Assembly: GCF_026151205.1 (NCBI RefSeq)
Contig: NC_087080.1
Span: 5,560,797-5,624,796 of the forward strand
Length of the DNA: 64,000 nucleotides
Direction of reading: 5' to 3'
From: Bolinopsis microptera
Lineage: Eukaryota > Ctenophora > Tentaculata > Lobata > Bolinopsidae
A program made the position numbers and the translations under genes. The stretch's first letter is position 1. The number at the start of each line of letters is the position of its first letter. The notes below the pieces were generated by a model that searched no databases, was not told where the DNA came from, and saw nothing but the letters and a program-made list of their open reading frames with translations. This document shows, in pieces, positions 48,201-60,200 of the stretch.

Positions 48201-51200
48201 TGCCGTAAATACTATTAATATCGGTCCACGCTTTCATTGGCAAATGACGCATTAATAGTTGCAAACATATTTGCGAAATAAATATCCACAAAATTTTCAA
48301 CTGATAAGGCACAGCATGCGGAAATAACAATATCTAAAACATAATATAGAGTCGGTCTGAAACCAAATAATTCAGAAATGAGCACTGTAATAAAATCTTG
48401 AATTCTTCAAGAGACAGTCAGTCGAAACAAATGTTGGTAAAATTGATGAAGTTATGAAGTTCATAGTACTTTCAAAATTCATTCTAAGCGGACTTAGAAA
48501 TAGCAGAGTTGTGTTATTTAAAGTTTGCCGATTTTGATGCCGTTTAACACACTAGGTCACTTTACAGCAAAAATGAGATATCTGAAAAAGCTAATCTGTA
48601 TATCGTTTACTTTAAAAGATATAGCGATGGAAAAAAAACGAGCCATCACGGTATTTCGGCTATTACGTCTGAAACAAAGACGTAACGCTAGGATAAAATA
48701 AAAACTGTAACATAAGTTAAAAGCATATGGCCAATACTGTGTGACTCTAACTTTTTTAATGACTTAACGACCCACTCGGTTCACTCAGCAAGTGATTATC
48801 ATCATAAACTGCGAAAAATCGGTTAAACTTTCGATTGGGTTATTATTGACCCAGTTGATCGATTTTAAAAGTTTAATCAACGTACTATACAGGAGCAATG
48901 ACCAAGATATAACATGTTTCTATAATAATATTTGTAAAAGTTTGACAACAATGTATTTTATTAATCAATATTTAAAAATAAATTCTTTATTTAAAAAAAG
49001 TTGGAGTCATAGTTCACAAAGTATTGACCATATGTTTTTAACTTATGCTACAGTTTTTATTTTATCCTAACGTCTTTGTTTCAGAAGTAATAGCCGAAAA
49101 ACCGTGATGGGTCGTTTGCGACCCGGACGAGTGGGCCGTTTGCGATCGCAACAGCGTCTAGCTCTGTTTGTGAACATCTGATTATCACAGGCTTTTCACA
49201 AGTCTCTAGTAAATCGTTGCCCACAACTATTTTGTTTTCAAAAAAATAAGCCTACATAAAGTTTTACTGTCCCAATCAAGGCAAGAAGTTAGGTGAAATA
49301 CTTTCCAACTAATTAGCCTAATTCTTTAATTGTTAGTGATTAATTGGGTCTCGACTGGAAAGTCCATAATGTATCCCAATAAATTTTGAGCATACGTGAT
49401 GAAGATTCGTGGCGTTTAGTATTTTGGTTTGTCCTCTATAGCCTCTAGAAAGGTGGCTCGTAAACGACCCTATCGTCCCTAATGGGTTTTATACAGATCT
49501 CCATAGTTTCCAGTGTCAACAGGGAATTCCGAAATGTTCCAATTTCTAGGAGCTGTCTGATGTTGACGCGGACTCTATGAATCCTCACCGTTGGAAAAAC
49601 CTTTGAAAATATTTCATGAGACATGACATTTCGAAAATGGTTCCACTATGAGGAATCCCTATTCGGTCACAATTTATGAATTCACCTGCGGCCGCGATTT
49701 CCGCATTATATTTTACCTACAAAAGTAAAAGTTGCGCGCAGTCACTGTGCCAGTAAAAATAGTGCGCGTTTTCCGTTTTTCAAATTACTGTTATGTCCTG
49801 CTAGTAACCGCTCGCGCTTTCTATTTTAACCATTTCATACTGTAACGAAAGCTATTAAAGTCTAAACGTCGAAAAATAGCAACCATTTCACAAGATTAAC
49901 TTTTGGCTCGACTTTAAGAGTCTATCCTTAATCATGATTTTACTGCTATTTTTGTTTCAGGGACGCTATAGTTCTGCAGATAAAACTACGATCTCTGATT
50001 CTGGATCTGGTTCATATGTTAGATGTGGTGAGAAAGTTAGCCAATGCTGGTGTTAACAGTATTGGGGACTGGCTCTGGCAGAAGCAACTCCGATTCTACC
50101 TTGTGAAGGATGTAAGTAGCCGAAATTTGATGTTACAGTATTACAATAATCTTAATTGTCAAATACAACCATCAGTTTGGATGCCAATTTTGCACCGTTA
50201 CCTTTAAACTATAATCCGAGAGAGTTGTATCCGTGATATAACCCCCTGATGTTTCAGCAAGTAGTTATGAGAATGTGTGACACGGAGTTTAAGTACACCT
50301 ACGAATACCAGGGAACAGCTCCAAAACTAGTCCACACCCCGCTCACTGACAAGTGCTACCTTACTCTTACTCAAGGTCAAACACAATTCAACTTTAACGG
50401 CAAATATAATGGTCTTTTTTATTGTGCTGTATAGTTTATTGCTTCTCTAAGCTGCAAATATATTACAGATATTCAATATTCATAAATATTAAACCTTTTC
50501 GGAAAATAGACCTTGCACATAATCAACGTGTTCAAACGGAAAGAACAAATACGAATTTCTGAAAGCAATAAAAGCAATATATAAACCTTTACTTTGCATC
50601 AGGAATGCACTTAGGAATGGGTGGCAATCCATACGGCCCAGCTGGTACTGGCAAAACAGAGTCTGTCAAAGCACTGGGTAACATGTTCGGTAGGCAAGTC
50701 CTGGTGTTCAACTGTGATGAGGGTATTGATGTGAAGAGTATGGGCCGAATTTTTGTTGGTTAGTGACTAGTGTATTTCGTTATTGTGGTGTAAATTTCAT
50801 GTAGATCCGGAATGATTTCTTTAAAATATCGTAGACTTTATTTTCGCCTTTTGGTTTACAATTGAAAAAATCAATTATTCAATTACGTTTCCCACACTAG
50901 GTCTGGTGAAGTGTGGAGCCTGGGGTTGTTTTGATGAGTTCAACAGATTGGAAGAGGCCGTGTTGTCAGCAGTTAGTACTCAGATCCAGGTTATCCAGGC
51001 TGGCATCATGAGGAACACTCCAACACTTCAACTCATGGACAAGCAGGTTTGTGATTTGTTTTACAGGAGTTCTATCAGAGGTGAAACGTTTTTAGAACAC
51101 TCTTCAGACTCATTTTTGTCTCGATCATTTTTTTCCATCAAAACTATTTTTGATATCTAAAGACATGATAAAAACTCTGTCTGAAGCACCTTTTCAAACC

Positions 51201-54200
51201 CTCATGATCTCAGGTTAAGTTGGATCCTAACACTGGAATATTTGTGACGATGAACCCGGCTGGAAAAGGATACGGTGGACGCCAGAAGCTTCCTGATAAC
51301 CTGAAACAGCTGTTCAGACCTGTTGCCATGACAAAACCTGACAATGAACTTATCGCCGAGGTTAGCATTCTTTAGATATGTAACTTGGAGATCGGGTACC
51401 TGAAGCACTAGAAGAAAAAAGTTAGGAAACTATTTTCGGAAAACTACCGACTCTAGATCAAATTTAAAACATTTCTTACCGAAACATACTCCCCCCAAAA
51501 AGTAACGAGTCTTTACAGGTAATAATGTGCAGTGTTGGGTTCAAGACATCGGAGGAGCTCTCTGGTAAGCTGGTTGCAGTGTTCTCGCTCAGCAAACAGC
51601 TGCTATCTCCTCAACAGCATTATGATTGGGGTCTCAGAGCTATCAAAACCGTCCTGAGCAGCGCAGGTTAGTTCTGTTCTCCTTGTTGAAGACAATCCTC
51701 TCAAAAGGTAACGTTTTTGCTTACTTTCCTAATTTACAGCTTTAATGAAATAAGGAGCTGAATTCCTAATACGAAATCCCCCCAGGTAACCTCCTCCAGA
51801 TAGCAAAACAAGCAGGAACTGTCACACCAACCATGGAGCAGGAAGTTTCAGTTCAGTCCCTCAGACTCAATACCCTCTCTAAACTTACTTTTGCGGACTC
51901 GAAACGGTTCGATTCTCTTCTCAAAGACGTGTTTCCTGGTATCGATCACAAGGTAACTTACTTTTCACAGACTTGAATATTCCGCTGACTTTTTACATTT
52001 TTGGAGGGGGTTAGATCTGGTAAAACAGAAATACTTCGGTATGACAATTTGCCTAAAAAACGGGAAAATTAAAGGCTCATCAACCAGTCACCATGACAAC
52101 CCTTGTTCAGGATATAGAGAAAGAAGCTCTTCGTCTGGCTATCAAGGAAGTATGTTCTGAACAAGACCTAGTCTCCATGGACACTCAAACAAAGAAAATA
52201 CTGGAACTTCATGAACAGGTTTGTTAATTCTAGGGTTAAAGAGGAAGCTTACGCTTAAATAGTAAGTTTGAACTCATCATAAGTGAATCTCAAAAATCTC
52301 AAATTACAACCACCTCAGCTATCACAACGAATGGGAGTTGTAGTGGTGGGACCCTCTGGTTGTGGTAAGACTGTGCTGTGGAAAACACTTCAAACTGCCA
52401 TGTGTAAGATTGGGAGGGAGGTGAAGGTGTACACTATGAACCCTAAAGCTCTGCCAAGACACAAACTGCTGGGTTCTATTGATATTGATACTAGAGAGTG
52501 GAGTGATGGTATTCTTACTTACGCTGCAAGACAGGTGCGTTAGTATTATTATTGCGGTTCTTCATCATGTTATTTTACAGCACATTATTTACATCACTGA
52601 TCATGAAATGTCTCTAGCATGCCCTACCTTGTTACGCCACTGTTACGCCATTGTTACTCAACTGATTGTGTATTTTGTAGGTAGTAAAAGAGCCAGTTCA
52701 CATACAAAGTTGGATAGTATGTGATGGTGACATTGATCCAGAGTGGATTGAGTCTCTAAACTCCGTATTGGACGACAACAGGTAATTATAATGAGTGAGA
52801 AAGTTTAGAATCGTGAGACAATTCATATCAAAATTCAAAGCTTTCTCATATGAATCATGAATGTTACAGTCTCTTCGATTTCCATTCATTTATAAGCTAA
52901 ATCATCGTGTGTTATTCTAATCTCTGTCCAGTGGAGTGCAAATAACCACTGTCTTACCATGCTATTCCCCACAGACTGCTGACAATGCCTAGTGGAGAGC
53001 GAATACAGTTCGGACCAAACGTCAACTTCCTGTTTGAGAGTCACGATCTTAGCTGTGCTTCTCCTGCAACAATCAGTAGAATGGGTAATTTACTTAATTC
53101 TGTCTACCGAAATTGTGGTATTAATATACCTGGGGGCTTTATTGATATTAAGATTTAAAATAATAATTTTTCTTGTTATTGGCTCTTTGTAATGGTACTT
53201 TTTGTCAAGAATTCATTGCCGTATCGATTGAATGATCAATCAACAAAATATTTAAATTCAGTATTTAAGGCCACAGGGGGGGGGTCCGAGGTCGATTTTG
53301 AGATTTTGAGATATGTTGTAGAGCTCGATCTAAATTTTCAAATGCTTTTGTCCTTACCGAAAACAAAGTTTCCTATTTGAAGATATCGCGCGTTGAATTT
53401 TGAGGTTTACCTGTAATTCTATTGTAAATGAAAACTTTAAATGAAATCGTGTTCAAAATCTATCTTCTTTTTCAGTTTATGACTTAGAACCTTGTAACTT
53501 GGCAACAATGTTCTTCAAGGTATTTTGAGTTTTTGTTATGTAACGATTTATGATATCTTGCTCCAAAGCTGAGATATGAGGTTAACCATGAGTGCGGGTT
53601 ACAAAATTTAAAATGGTTAACCTCATAATAAGAGTTAGGAGCAAAATTACAACAATCGTTACATAACAATCTTTTAAATTTATGTCAGGAACATAAGTTC
53701 CAAATTTGAGGTGAAATGGATAAAAACTCTAGGAGAAGATAGATTTTGAAGTCAAAAATTCGAGGTTTTCAGGAGAGGCAAAAAACTGATTTTTATGTTA
53801 TGTGATTTTTGAGTATTTTGCCTTTATTTGTATATTTTTCAAAGTTTAACTGCTGAAATAACACAAAAACAATAAAAACAAAGCTTATCGTAGTTTTCAG
53901 TTGTAATGGCATCAATATTTCTGCCCTCCATTATCGATTTATCAAAAAAATGAGGTTAAATGAGAATTGGTTAACCTCATTTATAAAAAAAAGTAAAATA
54001 GCTACAGACAAATGAGTGGTGGCAAAGTATCCACCACAAAAATATATATTGATTCAAAGCATAATGTTTTTTTGCATTTTTTAAAGCCTCGACCCCCCCC
54101 TGTGGCCTTAACCCCTCCTGCCCAGGTATGATCTTCTTGAATGACGAAGATATGGATATAAAGGCTATAGTGGGGAGCTGGCTGTCCAAGCAGACTGATA

Positions 54201-57200
54201 ATAACAGCCTGGAGAACTGGATTGAAGACTATTTCTACAAAGGACTCGCCTGGTAAGTACTTTGTTAATTCATTTCCCGATTTGTGAACTATATGAAGTA
54301 TTTTACTTTCTTTTAAAAAACTTAGATAAAATCTCCTCTATCACAAGTTCTTATCCCCTTCTCCACCTTCACCTCCACTTCCACCGCTAACACAAACCAC
54401 AGTTTTCCTGACAACACTTATTACATCTCCACTCCAGGTGTCATCGACACAAAAAGAACTTTGTAGTGAATAGGAGCACTGTTGCAACTGTAAACATGGG
54501 ACTATCTCACCTGACTGGGGCGAGGACCAAGCCCCAGTTTCTGTGTGGTCTTGTCAGAGGATTCGGAGCGAACCTGCCTCTTACTGAACGGGAAAGTCTG
54601 GCTAAAGAGGTGAAGTTTTATGTTTTATTGTTAAGACTTTAGAAATTTCTCAATTTGATAGAGCTGAATATATACGTCGGGGGCGAGAGAGATGTTTTAC
54701 TGGAGTTGACTTGGAATTGTCTTCTAACAAAGACTGGAGTCGTGTAGAAACGATAGAATGTTCCTACTAAGTAACGGCACAAACTCACAAGTAATTTATC
54801 ACAGATATTCAAGCTGGGTAACGAGACTGTACCCGACATGTCAGCTATACTGGATACCTACTACTCCCCCAAGTCCCAGAGACTTGAGACATACCAACTC
54901 CAGGTTCCATATCAATAATTTTACTTTTTTGTTTAAAAAAACTGCGTAATATTTAAAAACTATCTCATTCGGTAAAAACCATGCATGTCGTATGCTATTT
55001 TATGAATCTTTGCCATTTTCTGTTTGCTTTCAAGAGAATTTCTTGCCATTTGCTGTTTGCTAATAATAAAGAAATAAGAAATTATTACCAGTACATTGAC
55101 AGTATATTTATACAGGTACCGGACTGCAACTACAAAGATTTCTCGGAGCAGCCTCCACTAATCAGCACATGTGACACACAACGAGTCAGAGATCTTCTCG
55201 ACCCCTGGATCTCCAAATTGGAACCCTTCGTCCTGGTGGGACCTGAGGGTAGTGGCAAGAGTCTCCTCCTTCAGACCATGTTCAAGTTAGTTGATGATAT
55301 ATTGTATCTTACCACTATTTGTTTCTTAAACCATGGTAATCGATGACTTATTCTCTTTATTCCCAGTTTTAACTCGATAGCTATAGTGTTACTGTTAGTA
55401 TGCGTAAATAAATGAAGTGACCGCTGTTGTGCCAAAAAATAACCGCACTATAATACCGCACTTTATCGCAGGGAGTTGAGCAGTACAGGTATTGCGGTAG
55501 TTCACTGCAGCTCCGAGACCTCCCCCAGACAGGTCTTACAGAAACTCCTCCAATTCTGTAGAACTATGAGCTCCAACGTTGGCCGGGTTCGTGTGAATTG
55601 ATTTCAATAATTAATCGAAATTTTTACTATATTAAAACTGCTACTAAATTTTATTAGTTTCGAAAACATCCTTTTTGGATCTAAATAACTAAATTACCGA
55701 ATAATATTCTCATTAAATTTCTGATCCAGGTACTCCGACCAAAAGAAACAGAGAAACTAGTCCTGTTCCTGAAAGGAATCAACCTGGTGAAGCCTGACTC
55801 CTGGGGCACCTCCATGTTATCCTCCTTCCTACAGCAACTTATAACCTACCGGGGATTCTACGAGGATAACCTAGAATGGGTTAATCTGGAGGGTGTTCAG
55901 ATTGTAGCGACTATGTCTGCAGGAAACACTCTGGGAAGGTACGAGCTGTCTCCACGTCTGACGAGTATTATGCACGTGGCGTATATGAGTTACTCTGGGC
56001 GCGAGGAGCTACACTCCGTGTATAGCGCCTACCTCTACCCTCTCCTTCAAGTCCAGGTTGTTGTTTTTTACTTAACTGTACTACGTTAATTAATTGCTCA
56101 TAATTACCTTATTAAGTTGTTTACTTAACACTTAACATGTGTGATTGTGTGAGTTGTACTGAGACGCGTTCTCGAATTATTTTGGCGGATGAAAGTAATT
56201 GACCTATATATTATTCAAATGAATACTAATTATAAAAACCAATTTTGATCGAATTTAATTGTCGCTAAAGCCTCAATTTCTTCTACTTTTGTTAATCTCA
56301 CCACAATCCAGGTGTCAAATCACCCAGTATGGGTGGCGCCTAAGAGCGTACAGGCTCTAGCCAGCAGTATGATGAGCGTGTACGAGCAGGTCAGGGAGAA
56401 CTTTACCTCAGATATGTACCCTCACTACATCTTCAACCCCCGACATCTCACTATGTGGACACTTAATCTCACCAGGTAATGATTATTGAAAAATAGGAAT
56501 AATTGTTGTCCTGGTTTTTATCTAAAACACGCGCAGGTTATTTTAGTTTCGTAATCGTTTCTTCCTGTTGTAATGCACCTATCTTGCAGATACGATGCAG
56601 TGAGTGGAAGTGAGCACGGAACCTCAGGACCCCTCCTCCTGGCCTGGGCCTACGAGGCCCGAAGACTCTTCAGGGACAAGTTGGCTAGCCAGCAACATGT
56701 GGAGAAGTTCGACGGTATCCTAGCAACTGTGCTGCGCAGCGATTGGGGAGTTGATATCTCCCTGCTGGATAAAAAGTACTTTGTAACGTATGGTGATACG
56801 AGTGGAGTGACTGTTGCCTCCCCACATGGCAAAACTCTGGGTCTGATCTCGAGTAAAGACTACAAGGAGATCATTGCAAAGGGAGCTAAAGTGTACAGCA
56901 GGGAAGTGCGAGATTTGAAGCTTCACTTCTTCCCAGAAGTATTGTCCAGCATGGCACTGGTAGAGAGAGTATTGACGGCTCCCGGTGGTAATCTCCTTCT
57001 AGCAGGACGAAGTGGAGTTGGTAGGAGAACCGCGATATCTGTCATTGCTCACATGCACAGAATGCAGGTCATCTCACCGAAAGTGTCCCGGAACTACTCT
57101 CTCAAACAACTTAAGATTGATCTGAGGAGTTGTGTCCAGGCGGCGGGAGTGGAGGGAGAGCAAGTAGTGCTGTTGTTAGAGGACCATCAGCTCTTAGATC

Positions 57201-60200
57201 CTACCTTTTTGGAGAGCATCAACTCTTTGCTTTGTTCCGGAGAAGTGCCGGGTCTCCTTACACCAGAGGAGCTAGATACTCTCATATCCCCTCTCAAAGA
57301 ACAGCTCGAGACAGATGAGTTTGACGGCACACTAGGCCAGTACTTCATCAGACGGATAATGAGAAATCTGCACATCGTCTTCATCCTAGACAGCTCCAAC
57401 CCTAACTTCAGGCCACAATGTGAAGCCAACCCAGCTCTTTATACTAAGTGTCAGTTTATCTGGCTGGAAAGCTGGGCTCCCAACACCATGGCCCGACTAC
57501 CCAGGATGGTGATACCAGAGATAGAGAAGAGAGAAGCAAGTTCCACCTGATACACAACTCTGTAGCAGACAGCACTCCTCGTCAGTACCTGGCCTCACTG
57601 GACGTTTACAACAAAGTCCTGGATACGAAGAAGAGGGGCATCAAGAAAAAGCAGGAGCATCTGATCGCTGGTGTTAGTAAACTTAACGAAGCAAAAACTC
57701 TGGTGGATGATCTGAAAGCAAAGGCTGCGGTGAAGAGCAAAGTGTTAGCGGAAAAGCAGAAGGAGGCTGACGAGGCGTTGAATGAGATCACAGCAAGAAT
57801 AGGACAAGCTTCTGAAAACAAACAAGAGATGGAGGTACTGAAAGGTAAGCTTGGAGAAGAGACAGTTAAACTTGAACAAAGGAAAGAAGGCTATTGACAT
57901 CGAGCTGGCGGAAATTCAACCGCTTGTTGACGAGGCTAAGGCAGCGGTTGGCAACATCAAATCGGAGGCTCTATCCGAGATCCGCTCCCTAAGAGCTCCT
58001 CCTGACGTGATCAGGGATATCTTGGAAGGAGTTCTACAGCTGATGGGTATATTCGACACCTCCTGGGTAAGTATGAGAAGTTTCCTTGCCAAGAGAGGTG
58101 TGAAAGAGGAGATTATATCATTCGATGCGAGAAAGATTGCTCCAGAGATCAGAAATTCAGTCGAAGCACTCCTTCAAAAGAACAAGAAATCATTCGACCC
58201 TAAGGTAGCCAAGCGAGCAAGTGTTGCATGTGCCCCGCTAGCATCATGGGTGAGAGCTAACGTACAGTTCAGCATCGTTCTGGAGAAGATAGGGCCACTG
58301 GAAGGCGAACAGAGGGGGCTGATGAAGAAGGTGCAGAAGTCACAGATGCGAGTGGAGAATCTCGAGAAGGCTCTGGACGTTGTGGAACAGGAGGTGGCGG
58401 AAATGAGATGTCGTTTCGACAAGAGAACAACTGAGGCTAGTAGGCTTGCCATTGAGCTGGACCAGGCCACGGAGACTATCACTGCTGCTGAAAATTTGGT
58501 TGGGAAACTTGTTGGGGAACACACGAGGTGGACAAGTCAGGTAGAGGTCCTCCAATCAGAACTGGAGGAGTTACCCCTCCTGTCCCAGGTAGCGGCCTCT
58601 TTTATCACCTACCTTGGAGCATATCCTGAGGATGTGAGGGCGGAGCTAGTACGGAAGTGGAGTAAAGAGGTGGGAGTGTCACGTTTTGAACTCAACAGGT
58701 TCCTGTCCACTGAGAGTGAGCAGTTACAGTGGAAAGCGGAAGGGTTACCCTCTGATGCGTTGTCAGTTGAGAACGCCCTGATAATACTGCACGGCACCAG
58801 GACCCCCTTCCTTATTGATCCCTCGTGCAGGGCTTCTTCCTGGTTAAAAGAAAACCTGAAGAACCAAAGACTTGAGGTGATTAATGCTAATGATAATGGG
58901 TTTATGACAGCACTTGAGCTGGCTGTCAGGTTTGGAAAGACTCTTCTGATCCAGGAGATGGACACTATAGATCCTGCACTATTCCCTCTACTCAGAGGTG
59001 ACTTTATATCTAGCGGTCCAAGATCTGTAGTTCAAGTTGGAGAAAAGTTGATGGATTACAATGAAGATTTCAAATTGTTCCTGACCACACGAAACCCTAA
59101 ACCGGACTTACCACCAAGCTCTGTGGCGCTGCTGAGTATCGTGAACTTCTCGACCACCAGAGCTGGACTAACAGGACAGTTATTGGCAGTGACGATACAG
59201 CACGAGAAACCACAGCTGGAGGAAAGGAAGAGCGCCCTCCTGGCGAAAGAGGAATCCCAGAAAGTGGAGCTGAACAAGTTGGAGGAGTCGTTACTTGAGG
59301 AGCTGGCAAACGCTCAGGGCAGTATCTTGGAGAACAAGTCTCTGATTGAGAGCCTAAACCAGACGAAAAAGAACAGCGTGGTGATCATGGAGGCGCTGAC
59401 TGAGTCTCAGAACTTGCAGACGTCTTTGGACGAGGAACGGAACATCTACCTGAAGTTAGCGGAGACCGGAGCTACACTCTATTTCGTGATTAAATCACTG
59501 AGTTCTGTGAACTGCATGTACAGGTTCAGTCTGACTTCTTTCTTGACGGTCTTTAAGGAGGCGCTCCAAGCTAAAACCTCCAGCGGAGACAAAGACAGGA
59601 TCGAGTCGCTTGTGGCCACTCTTAAAGTTCTGTTGTATGAGAGTATCTGCAGGTCGCTGTTCAAAGCGGATCGGCTGATGTTTGCACTGCATCTGGTGCA
59701 TGGCATGCACCCTGAAATGTTCAACGAGAGCGAGTGGGAGCTGCTAACCGGACAGATAGTAACCGATACCATGTTGAGGAGACAAGAGTCTCAGCAAGCC
59801 ATGGCAGAGAAGTACCCCTCCTGGATATCAGCAGAGTTGGTACCAGCAGTCGCTCTCTTGGAGTCAGCAACTCCAGCTCTCTTTAGAGAACTACACTTGG
59901 AGGACGAGAACTTGTGGAGCAACTTCGGAAGTGCTAAGGAGTGCGAAAAGGAGATTCCTAGGAGTGTCAGTAGTCAGGTGTCTGAATTTCAGAAGTTGCT
60001 GATAGTCCAGACTCTCAGACCAGATAGGTTGATCAGCAGCATGCAGCTGTTTGCTCAGAGAGCTCTGGGAGTCCGGGAACTGTCACCGCCGGTTGTCAAC
60101 TTGAAAAGGTTGTACCAGGAGCAGACCAAATGTCATGAACCCATACTCGTCCTCATCTCCCCCGGATCTGACGTGAGTCAGGAGCTTCAGGAACTTGCTC

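Noticed and set aside
57507-57529. A 23-nt intron explaining the first frame change in exon 53
   Set aside because: Removal would restore the frame, but 23 nt is far below known spliceosomal minimum sizes; an indel is simpler.
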